From: an uncultured Eubacteriales bacterium
GTDB taxonomy: Bacteria > Bacillota > Clostridia > Oscillospirales > Oscillospiraceae
Reading direction: 5' to 3'
DNA: 10,519 bases
NCBI GenBank assembly: GCA_900551495.1
Contig: URWG01000056.1
Coordinates: 1 to 10,519, forward strand
Program-made: the position numbers and the translations under genes
In this document: one piece after another, positions 1 to 5,491 of the stretch
Layout of the letters: each line of letters starts with the position of its first letter
Numbering within the stretch: position 1 is the stretch's first letter
Notes under the pieces: model-generated
What the model saw: the letters and a program-made list of their open reading frames with translations, nothing else
What the model was told of the DNA's origin: nothing
Database searches by the model: none

Positions 1-424
1 CCTTTGAAACAGACAGAAGTGCCTCGCTGTCCGCCTCCGCCGCAAAGAGCCGCACACTGTCGCCGTTCTCTACGCGATAGCCCGCTGCCTCACCGCTGCG
101 GCTGATCGTATGTAACGTATTGTCATACTCCTGCCAGTTCCCCTCGTCATCCAGATAATGCACAGGAGTATCGTAGACGACCGCCCGATAGCTGCCGTCC
201 TTCATGCGGAAATGTTTGACGTTTCCTTCCCGTAAGGAAGTATCTTCAAATAAAATTTCTTCACAAACCGGTTCCTCCGGAACAAGGCTCGCCTCATCCG
301 TCAGCATCAGTTCGTCAAGGCTCATGGTGTCGTTATCATCTTCGGTTGCAAAAACCGCCGCGGGGAGGAGCTGGAGCATGATCGCCAATGCAAGGAATAG
401 CGACAGCAATCGTGTCTTCATCAT
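1..424 (-). CDS. Secreted protein N-terminus, RHS/YD-repeat-like surface protein (partial, runs off the window)
   Basis: Only the first 141 codons are present; the frame is open to base 1, so the gene continues left of the window. The ATG at 424 follows a purine-rich GAGAGGGC ribosome site; a second ATG is the very next codon. Residues 1-26 form a clear signal peptide: Lys/Arg at 3-5, a hydrophobic stretch of about 16 residues, and a probable signal peptidase I site after V-F-A. An acidic linker (27-65) leads to a stretch at 70-103 with the wording HFRMKDGSYR and VYDTPVHYLDDEGNWQEYDN. I associate this style with the N-termini of large secreted clostridial proteins carrying RHS/YD repeats or DNRLRE domains; this is from memory, not a search. 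No repeats are visible because the body of the gene is missing. Export is well supported; the family assignment is an inference. A leftward terminator pair lies upstream, so it probably has its own promoter in 430-670, which I could not place firmly. Confidence 0.72.
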   Translation of the reverse strand, partial: MMKTRLLSLFLALAIMLQLLPAAVFATEDDNDTMSLDELMLTDEASLVPEEPVCEEILFEDTSLREGNVKHFRMKDGSYRAVVYDTPVHYLDDEGNWQEYDNTLHTISRSGEAAGYRVENGDSVRLFAAEADSEALLSVSK

Positions 425-673
425 TTGCCCTCTCTTTCTCTTTTGGTATACAGCCTGTGGGTGACAGCACTTCATAATGAACGTTTCTTTCCGATTTTAC
501 CTTCCTCCCGAGGGCCGTAATACGAAAACACCCCCTATAATAAAAGACAGAGAAACAGACAATTTGCAACACTTCGTTTGATGCAATTTGAAAATTCGGC
601 ACATTTTACAGTTTCTTCTGTAATATCTATGTACGAACAGGCTCAAATTTGGACATAAAGGAGAAATAATTGC

Positions 674-708
674 AAAAAACAGGCTTTCCTCATATCGAGG
701 AGAGCCTG
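674..708 (-). terminator. Rho-independent terminator, leftward
   Basis: Read on the minus strand, an 11-bp stem (AGGCTCTCCTC pairing with GAGGAAAGCCT, one G-U pair) around a 5-base loop is followed directly by GTTTTTT. The U-tract is only on the minus side (A-run 674-679 on plus), so it stops leftward transcription. It is the second of two such signals after the small minus-strand gene. Confidence 0.8.
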
Positions 709-725
709 TGGAGCATCCGAAGCAG

Positions 726-752
726 AAAAACCACCGTCAAAACCGGCGGTGG
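726..752 (-). terminator. Rho-independent terminator, leftward
   Basis: On the minus strand CCACCG (747-752) pairs with CGGTGG (731-736) around a 10-base loop and is followed by TTTTT (726-730). It begins 13 bases after the restored stop codon of the frameshifted gene at 766-968, which is where that gene's terminator would be expected. Confidence 0.8.
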
Positions 753-765
753 CTTTCATCATCAT

Positions 766-968
766 TCAGTTGCTCAAATACAAATCGTCATACACCCGCT
801 GTGCTTCCCTGCCGAATCGTTGTAGTTATCGTAGTGCGGCGGGGCAAAGCCCTTTTCATCGATAAGGTCATACAGCAGGCGCAGCGCCCTCCTGATGGAA
901 TCCGTTTCCAACGCCTCCGGAAGATTCTTTTCCAAAAATCTTCTGGATTCGTCCTCCATTTTCAGCAT
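766..968 (-). pseudogene. Small conserved-type hypothetical protein, frameshifted by one base
   Basis: As it stands the frame runs from ATG 968 (ribosome site GAGAGGGT just upstream) to a stop at 774, giving 64 residues whose last 13 or so look unlike protein (SAGKHSGCMTICI). The first 50 residues are a plausible acidic helical protein (KMEDESRRFLEKNLPEAL, then LLYDLIDEKGFAPPHYDNYN). Adding one base in the short A-run at 815-816 shifts into a frame reading FGREAQRVYDDLYLSN and then a TGA at 766-768, 13 bases before a terminator stem. The restored product would have about 66 residues. I recall small hypothetical proteins of clostridial accessory regions with this same ending, but this is unchecked. 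No function is known to me. It could be a true mutation or a sequencing/assembly error. The orphan frame at 984-1112 lies 15 bases upstream in operon-like spacing. Confidence 0.6.
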
Positions 969-983
969 TACCCTCTCGCCCCG

Positions 984-1112
984 TTAATTGCAGCAGAAAA
1001 TCTCGTCGTATACATGATTGGTAACACACGTTTTCTCGGTCGGGTTATGGTCCTTGGTCAAGCTGTCAAGCGCCAAGGCAATTAAGAGCTGTTTAATTAT
1101 CGTTCGTAATTA
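984..1112 (-). pseudogene. Orphan 3' end of an unrecognised gene, or a tiny ORF without a good start
   Basis: A minus-strand frame open for about 42 codons ends in TAA at 984-986. Its last part reads KDHNPTEKTCVTNHVYDEIF, which has protein-like composition. No ATG lies in the frame; the only possible starts are TTG or ATT codons without a convincing ribosome site, and an in-frame TAA stops it just above 1112. The stop is separated by 15 bases, including the next gene's ribosome site, from the ATG of the frameshifted gene, so the two look like neighbours in one operon. I read it as the tail of a gene whose 5' part was lost, perhaps at the junction with the Xre/sigma unit. The product is not recognised. 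A chance open frame is the alternative. Confidence 0.35.
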
Positions 1113-1113
1113 A
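1093..1113. repeat. AT-rich inverted repeat, possible operator
   Basis: TTAATTA (1093-1099) and TAATTAA (1107-1113) form a 7-bp inverted repeat around a 7-base centre TCGTTCG. It lies 29 bases upstream of the -35 box of the Xre/sigma promoter, in AT-rich noncoding DNA. It could be a repressor site, but 7-bp AT-rich arms can arise by chance. Confidence 0.25.
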
Positions 1114-1141
1114 ATTTTATCCCGCGTATTTCTTAATATTT

Positions 1142-1170
1142 TTGACAGGGCGCAAATTTTTTATTATGAT
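1142..1170 (+). promoter_or_regulatory. Sigma-A promoter of the Xre/sigma operon
   Basis: A perfect -35 box TTGACA (1142-1147) is separated by exactly 17 bases from a -10 box TATGAT (1165-1170, five of six consensus bases). The spacer is T-rich. Transcription would begin near 1177, leaving a leader of about 55 bases before the Xre start codon. It is the strongest promoter-like match I saw in the window. Confidence 0.8.
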
Positions 1171-1230
1171 AACCCCACGAAAAGAAGAAGCACTAAACCA
1201 GAGGCAAGGTGTAAAACAGGAGGGCGCGGA

Positions 1231-1608
1231 ATGGAATTCGGAGAAATCCTGGTGCAGCTGCGGGAGCGGACGGGGATCAATCAGAAGAAGCTCGCGGCGG
1301 CGCTGGGCATTACGCCGTCGGTCGTGTCGCAGTATGAGAAGGGCAAAGCCATGCCCGGCTACGACGTGATGCGGAAGATCGCCGACCATTTTCACGTCTC
1401 CGTGGACTATCTGCTCGGGCGCGAGAAGGAAGCGTTGGAAACCGATCGGTGGCTGAACGCCGATTACGACGGCAAGCGCACCAACCGTCAGCTCCTGACG
1501 CAATGCACGGCGCTTTCCGCCCAACAGCGGCGGCTGCTCTGCGGCTTTTTGGAGCTGCTAAAGCAGGAGAGGACAACGCATGATACCGGTCATTATCCTC
1601 GCGATTGA
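1231..1608 (+). CDS. Xre-family helix-turn-helix transcriptional regulator
   Basis: A 125-residue DNA-binding protein, probably a dimeric repressor. The ATG follows an excellent AGGAGGG site (1218-1224). Residues 1-65 are a Cro/C1-type HTH domain: FGEILVQLRERTGINQ leads into KKLAAALGITPSVVSQYEKG (HTH helices around 18-40), then PGYDVMRKIADHFHVSVDYLLG, the classic end of the Xre domain. Residues 66-125 are a short tail with a helical stretch near 95-112 (LSAQQRRLLCGFLELLKQ) that may mediate dimerisation. The gene overlaps the following sigma-factor gene by 29 bases, so the two are co-transcribed and probably translationally coupled. A near-consensus promoter lies upstream. Its target may be its own promoter or the sigma regulon; this is inference. 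The family assignment is secure. Confidence 0.93.
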   Translation: MEFGEILVQLRERTGINQKKLAAALGITPSVVSQYEKGKAMPGYDVMRKIADHFHVSVDYLLGREKEALETDRWLNADYDGKRTNRQLLTQCTALSAQQRRLLCGFLELLKQERTTHDTGHYPRD

Positions 1609-2149
1609 GGACGAGGACAGCCGAGCCTTTATGGTGCGGCTGTATGAGGATAACATCGCGCGGATCCTTTATGAGGCGCGGAAACGATTTCCTCGGTCGG
1701 AGGACGCGGAGGACGCAGCATATGAGACGGTAGCACGGCTGGTGAATAAGGTTGATCTGCTGAGAGAGCTGAAGGAGCCGCAGCGGCAGGCGTACATTCT
1801 TACGACGATTCGCCACATTTCCATCAACAGGCATATGCGCCACAGCGATTGGAGAGAGGTCAGCCTCAATGTGCTGGAGGATTTTATTTCCGAGCCGGAA
1901 GGCGAGACCTCGGACGAAAGCCTTCTCCGCGAACAGCGCAATGCCCGACTGCGCGAGATTTTGAAAACGCTGGACCCGGAGGACCGTATCGTTTTGGAGC
2001 AGCGCTATCTCCTGCAATACTCTATCGATGAGATCGCCAAGGATGCCGGTATCCTGCCCAACAGCGCAAGAATGCGCCTCACCCGCGCCAAGCGCCGCCT
2101 TGCCGATGCCATGCTGACGCAGGGCTTCCGCATTGAGGACTGGACATAA
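1580..2149 (+). CDS. RNA polymerase sigma-70 family factor (ECF-like, regions 2 and 4)
   Basis: A 189-residue two-domain sigma factor. Residues about 15-85 match sigma region 2: YEDNIARILYEARKRFPRSE, an acidic DAEDAAYETVARLV core-binding stretch, and AYILTTIRHISINRHMR, in the place of the -10 recognition helix. A variable acidic linker follows (about 90-118). Residues about 120-180 match region 4: LREILKTLDPEDRIVLEQRY, then YSIDEIAKDAGILPNSARMR and LTRAKRRLADAM, an HTH for the -35 element. The ATG at 1580 has AGGAGAGG (1565-1572) seven bases upstream, inside the end of the Xre gene. Many such clostridial sigma factors are followed by a membrane anti-sigma gene; here a terminator follows at once, so control may come from the upstream Xre protein (inference). 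The regulon is unknown. Confidence 0.9.
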   Translation: MIPVIILAIEDEDSRAFMVRLYEDNIARILYEARKRFPRSEDAEDAAYETVARLVNKVDLLRELKEPQRQAYILTTIRHISINRHMRHSDWREVSLNVLEDFISEPEGETSDESLLREQRNARLREILKTLDPEDRIVLEQRYLLQYSIDEIAKDAGILPNSARMRLTRAKRRLADAMLTQGFRIEDWT

Positions 2150-2171
2150 GCAACAGTCAATACCATAACTA

Positions 2172-2216
2172 AATCCACGCAGAATGTTCGAAATCTCGAC
2201 ATTCCGCGTGGATTTT
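2172..2216 (+). terminator. Rho-independent terminator of the Xre/sigma operon
   Basis: AATCCACGCAGAATGT pairs with ACATTCCGCGTGGATT (one A-C mismatch in 16 bp) around an 11-base loop, followed by TTTT-CTCTGTT. It begins 22 bases after the sigma-factor stop. The opposite strand has only TTTAGTT after the stem, so it may also weakly stop leftward transcription arriving from ricT. Confidence 0.85.
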
Positions 2217-2328
2217 CTCTGTTCTGCTTGAGCGTTATCATCACCGTCGGGGGGGGGCAGGCTCACCGTCTGCCCCTCGGCAATTATTGCCGTCCTTCAA
2301 AAAGTGTCCGACGGCGGGGACAAGGCTC
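2217..2328. other. Noncoding gap between convergent genes, with a G9 run and two short hairpins
   Basis: No gene is supported here. It holds a run of nine G (2249-2257), which forms one arm of a GGGGCAG/CTGCCCC hairpin (about 2254-2276), and a 15-base palindrome CGGCAATTATTGCCG (2278-2292). On the minus strand both hairpins lie 36-75 bases beyond the ricT stop. Neither is followed by a U-tract, so a terminator role for ricT is possible but not shown. Confidence 0.4.
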
Positions 2329-3618
2329 TTATTCACCGTCGGGCTTCGACTTGCGGCGCTTTTGATAATAGCGGCGGCGGTTACGCTTGCCCTCGCCGGA
2401 CTTCCCTTCTGCAAGCTTGCCTTCCGCAGACTTTCCCTCGGCGGGCGCGGCATCGGGCCGCTTTGCCATCGGCTCCGTCGGCTTCGGTCCGCGCGGCTTC
2501 TGCGGCTTCGGCTCGCGGGGCTTTTGCTCCTTCGGCTGCTGCTCGGCAGGCTGCGGGGCTCGGTCGGTCGGCTTCTTGCCCTTACCGCCGCGTCGACGGC
2601 GACGCTTCCCTGCCCCGCCGTCCTCGCCGACAGGCTCCTCTGCGGGCGGTGCGGGCGGCATTTCGCCCCGAATCAGGACCGGCTCAAGGTAGGTAGTGAA
2701 CGACGGCTGCTCGACGGGCTTGCGCTTGTTGGGGTTGCCCGAGATGGGCGCGAGGTCGTCGGGGATCGGCTCGTCGTTTTTCTTCGCCTTGCCGTTACGC
2801 AGGACGCAAATGTCACAGTTTTTGTGGCAGACAACGGTATCCGGCTGCTTTTCCAGCCGCACATTGACACTCTGCCGCAGCAGATTGACGTCCGTGACCG
2901 TACCGCGGCCGTCGGGCGTATCGACGAAGGACTCCGCCTTCGGGCTGATGCGCAGCAGGTCCTCGTATGCCTCCTGCTCGTAGTTCAGGCAGCACATCAG
3001 CCGTCCGCAGGTGCCCGAAATTTTGGTGGGGTTGAGGCTGAGGTTCTGCGTCTTTGCCATTTTGATCGAGACAGGCTGGAAGTCGTCCAAAAATTCGCGG
3101 CAGCAGAACGGGCGACCGCAGATGCCCAAGCCGCCGACCATCTTCGCCTTGTCACGCACGCCGATCTGCCGCAGCTCGATCCGTGTACGGAGGACGGAGG
3201 CGAGGCTCTTGACCAGCTCGCGGAAGTCCACACGCCCGTCGGCGGTAAAGAAGAAGAGAATCTTGCTGCCGTCAAAGGCGTATTCCGTCGAAACGAGCTG
3301 CATATCCAGTCCACAGTCGGCGATCTTCTTCAGGCAGACCTCGTAGGCGTGCTTTTCCTTCTGTCGGTTCTCGGCGTTGGTTTTCTTATCCTGCTCGGTT
3401 GCCAGCCGCAGCACGGGACGCAGCGGGGCAACGACCTCCTGCGCCGAAACGGTGTGATTGCCGCGCGTGCAGCGTCCGAACTCGGGACCGCGCGCGGTTT
3501 CGATGATGACCTCGTCTCCGGTATGGACGTCTAACTTGCCGGGATCGAAGAAATATACCTTTGCCGCGTCGCGGAACTGAATGTCGCAGACGAGGGAGGT
3601 GGTTTGTTTGTCTTCCAT
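2329..3618 (-). CDS. ricT: PSP1-domain protein RicT (YaaT) with a long basic C-terminal tail
   Basis: In Bacillus subtilis RicT (YaaT) works with RicA and RicF as an accessory complex of RNase Y in mRNA processing and affects sporulation and biofilm formation; the complex carries Fe-S clusters. This 429-residue homologue starts at ATG 3618 after AAGGAGTTACC; the frame is open further upstream but lacks a ribosome site there. Residues about 5-260 are the PSP1 core, with the two hallmark Cys motifs GICGRPFCCREF (C167, C172, C173) and GTCGRLMCCLNYE (C204, C209, C210). A further cluster C264-x3-C268-x2-C271 follows. From about 275 the protein is disordered-looking: Pro/Ala/Glu-rich, RRRRRGGKGKK at 339-349, KP-rich 363-380, four EGK units at 393-411, and a final RNRRRYYQKRR. 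The family is usually near 275-300 residues, so the tail adds about 150. holB lies 41 bases upstream, the standard Firmicutes order. yabA, often next, is absent. Confidence 0.93.
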   Translation of the reverse strand: MEDKQTTSLVCDIQFRDAAKVYFFDPGKLDVHTGDEVIIETARGPEFGRCTRGNHTVSAQEVVAPLRPVLRLATEQDKKTNAENRQKEKHAYEVCLKKIADCGLDMQLVSTEYAFDGSKILFFFTADGRVDFRELVKSLASVLRTRIELRQIGVRDKAKMVGGLGICGRPFCCREFLDDFQPVSIKMAKTQNLSLNPTKISGTCGRLMCCLNYEQEAYEDLLRISPKAESFVDTPDGRGTVTDVNLLRQSVNVRLEKQPDTVVCHKNCDICVLRNGKAKKNDEPIPDDLAPISGNPNKRKPVEQPSFTTYLEPVLIRGEMPPAPPAEEPVGEDGGAGKRRRRRGGKGKKPTDRAPQPAEQQPKEQKPREPKPQKPRGPKPTEPMAKRPDAAPAEGKSAEGKLAEGKSGEGKRNRRRYYQKRRKSKPDGE

Positions 3619-3659
3619 GGTAACTCCTTTTATGTGAATCGGACGAATGTCCTGAGATT

Positions 3660-4625
3660 TTATGCTTCGTTTGCCGCGCCGAGACGGACGGAGAGGAAGC
3701 CGCAGATATGCGCCGCGCCGACATTGGCATCGAGCAGGGTCAGAGCGCGGTCCAGCGTCTCCGTTGCGGTGAGAAGTGCGGCGGTGGTGCGCCTCGCAGC
3801 AAGCTGCCGACATTCCGGACGCGGCGCGGGCAGAGCGCGGGCGGTCAGTGCGGCGGCAAGCAGCGCCTTCCACTGCCGCAAAACAGCGCGCAGCTCCTCA
3901 CGCTTGAGCTTTTCCATCGGCGCCAGCACCTTCAGAAGCTCCAGCGCATCGGCGGCGCAGAATGCCTCGACAAAGGCGGCGGACTGCGGCAAAAGCGCGG
4001 CATTTTCCTTCAGAAGCGTCTCCGCCTGCCCCAAGTATCCGCCGGAGCGGAGGATCGCGGAACGGATCGTTTCGCTGTCCGCAGCGGGAAAACGGCGATG
4101 CAGTTCCGCAGTCAGCAGCGGCTCGGGAAGCGGCGCCAGCGCCAGCTCCACGCAGCGGCTGCGGATCGTCGGCAGAAGCTGCTCCGCGTGCTCGCACAGC
4201 AGAAGGAACGCGCCGTAGGGGGGCGGCTCCTCGGTGCACTTGAGCAGGGCGTTCTGTCCCTGCGGATTGAGCGCCTGTGCGCGGGGGAAAATGTAGATTT
4301 TTCGCTGTCCCTCATTCGGGCGGACGTACAGGTCGGGACACGCCTCACGCACGCGCTTGACGGGGATGCTCACCTTATCCGGCTCGTCCACGAGGATAAC
4401 GTCGGGATGCGTTCCGGTAAGGATCTTATGACATTGCGGGCAGCGGCCGCAGGGCTTGGGCGCACCGGTGCACTGCATCATTGCGGCAATGCGGCGCGCC
4501 AAAAGGTGCTTTCCCGCACCGCTCGGACCGCACAGCAGATAGCAGTGGGAGAGCTGTCCCTTTGTCAGAGCGTTCGAAAGACGCTGCTTGATCGTCTCGT
4601 TACCGAGGAACGTTTCAAACTCCAT
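3660..4625 (-). CDS. holB: DNA polymerase III delta' subunit
   Basis: A 321-residue AAA+ clamp-loader subunit that, with DnaX and HolA, loads the beta clamp at the replication fork. Residues 24-48 give QLSHCYLLCGPSGAGKHLLA with the P-loop GPSGAGKH at 33-40; His40 stands where Thr or Ser is usual. A zinc module follows with C52, C59, C62 and C65. LLKCTEEPP (127-135) and TIRSRC (153-158, sensor/SRC motif) complete the AAA+ core. The C-terminal half (about 165-321) is an Ala/Leu-rich helical domain that diverges quickly, as in this family. The ATG at 4625 has TAGGAGGGC close upstream, and its own -10 box lies 30 bases back. ricT follows 41 bases downstream. The altered P-loop fits delta' proteins in general, which often do not hydrolyse ATP. 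Confidence 0.92.
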   Translation of the reverse strand: MEFETFLGNETIKQRLSNALTKGQLSHCYLLCGPSGAGKHLLARRIAAMMQCTGAPKPCGRCPQCHKILTGTHPDVILVDEPDKVSIPVKRVREACPDLYVRPNEGQRKIYIFPRAQALNPQGQNALLKCTEEPPPYGAFLLLCEHAEQLLPTIRSRCVELALAPLPEPLLTAELHRRFPAADSETIRSAILRSGGYLGQAETLLKENAALLPQSAAFVEAFCAADALELLKVLAPMEKLKREELRAVLRQWKALLAAALTARALPAPRPECRQLAARRTTAALLTATETLDRALTLLDANVGAAHICGFLSVRLGAANEA

Positions 4626-4653
4626 CCTTGCCCTCCTATACCGTCATCTGTAC

Positions 4654-4682
4654 ATTATACAATAGAATTTGCTTTATTTCCA
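4654..4682 (-). promoter_or_regulatory. Promoter of holB-ricT
   Basis: On the minus strand a perfect -10 box TATAAT (4654-4659) lies 17 bases from TGGAAA (4677-4682, four of six -35 matches). It falls in the 83-base gap after the GNAT gene, the only sizeable gap in the minus-strand block. No terminator is seen in the gap, so read-through from upstream is also possible. Confidence 0.6.
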
Positions 4683-4708
4683 CAAGAATTTATCGGAAAC
4701 CGTAAAAA

Positions 4709-5491
4709 TCAGCCGAAATTAAAGGGCAAATATGCCGCTTTCGGTGCGGAAGTCTCGCCGAGCCGACGCAGCATCCCGCTCGGAAGCGTCTCCCCGACGG
4801 CGCAGACAGCGGCTTTTTTACAGCCGAAGCGGGCAGCCAGCGCAGCGGCAAGCTCCGGCGCGTCGGGCAGCAGCTCGCGGACAGTCAGCGTGTCGCCCTC
4901 CGCCTGCACATCGGCGCAGTAAATGCCGTCGGCAGTTTCGACGCGATACAGCCGCTGCCCCTCCAGCGCCAAGAGCGCCTCGGGATAGGACACAAACGCG
5001 CCGTAGAGCTGCATTTCCCGCAGGTTGCGGTAGCTCTCGGGCGTGGCTGCGGCGAGCTTGAGGGGTGCCGCCTGTGCGCAAACGGTGTAGGGGCGGCAGA
5101 AAAAGGCGGTTTGAAAGCCCTGCTCGGCGTAGAAGCGGTACAGCGCCTCCGATGCCGGAGCAAGCGCCGCGAAAGCAAAGCCCGCCTCCGTCAAGTCCCG
5201 CAGCGCAAATTGCAGCAATCGGTGAGAATGCCCCCTGCCGCGCTCGGGCACTGCGGTGCAGACGGCATAGAGGTAGGCGCAGGGGCTTGCCTCCCCGTCC
5301 TCGCCGATCAACTCCGTCGGCAGCGCACAGACCATGGACACCGCGCGGCTTCCCGAAAATTCGGCATACACGCGGATGACATCGAATAATTGCGCCCAAA
5401 ACGCGTCGATCTCGTCCCTGCCGTCGCCGAAGCACTCCGCCCAAAGCGCCGTCAACGCGGGAAGCAGGGCTCGGTCGGTCACGCGGGTCAT
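4709..5491 (-). CDS. GNAT-family N-acetyltransferase
   Basis: A 260-residue protein that would transfer an acetyl group from acetyl-CoA to an unknown amine. It opens with ALTALWAECFGDGRDEIDAFW, a phrase typical of Eis-like/Acetyltransf_9 GNATs. Motif A is at 76-95: AVCTAVPERGRGHSHRLLQF, with R84-G-R-G87-H-S as the acetyl-CoA pyrophosphate loop; the last position is Ser where Gly or Ala is usual. Motif B is EALYRFYAEQGF (115-126). Residues about 140-260 form a second region ending in YLPFNFG and containing REMQLYGAFVSYPEALL, in the style of the C-terminal half of Eis-like enzymes. The ATG overlaps the stop of the upstream DUF2156 gene as ATGA (5488-5491), so the two are translationally coupled and may act together. 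Substrate unknown. Confidence 0.85.
   Translation of the reverse strand: MTRVTDRALLPALTALWAECFGDGRDEIDAFWAQLFDVIRVYAEFSGSRAVSMVCALPTELIGEDGEASPCAYLYAVCTAVPERGRGHSHRLLQFALRDLTEAGFAFAALAPASEALYRFYAEQGFQTAFFCRPYTVCAQAAPLKLAAATPESYRNLREMQLYGAFVSYPEALLALEGQRLYRVETADGIYCADVQAEGDTLTVRELLPDAPELAAALAARFGCKKAAVCAVGETLPSGMLRRLGETSAPKAAYLPFNFG

Noticed and set aside
520..600. Minus-strand promoter for the secreted-protein gene (TTGTCT or TTGCAA with TATTAT)
   Set aside because: Spacings are 14 or 21 bases for the best boxes; a promoter is expected here, but I could not place it.
336..602. Minus-strand 88-codon frame overlapping the secreted-protein start
   Set aside because: It overlaps the signal-peptide frame, which has a ribosome site and protein-like sequence; this one crosses the upstream noncoding region and has no clear start signal.
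605..634. Plus-strand TTTACA with TATGTA at 17 bases, a possible promoter
   Set aside because: The -10 box matches only about half of the consensus and no plus-strand gene follows.
670..825. Plus-strand TTG-start frame of 51 codons preceded by AAAGGAG
   Set aside because: It runs through both leftward terminators and antisense to the frameshifted gene; the ribosome-site match is probably chance, though the match is good enough to mention.
1310..2266. Minus-strand 318-codon open frame
   Set aside because: Antisense to the Xre and sigma genes and across their terminator; no family resemblance.
2287..3534. Plus-strand 415-codon open frame
   Set aside because: It is antisense to ricT, Leu/Arg-rich, and an artefact of GC-rich codons; ricT has motifs, a ribosome site and gene context.
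3500..3563. Repeated EGK-type and KP-type units in ricT taken as a DNA repeat array or CRISPR
   Set aside because: These units actually lie at about 2380-2560, are coding and irregular, and have no spacer structure; no CRISPR array exists in the window.
3708..4922. Plus-strand 404-codon open frame
   Set aside because: It crosses holB, the intergenic promoter and the GNAT gene on the opposite strand; low-complexity composition.
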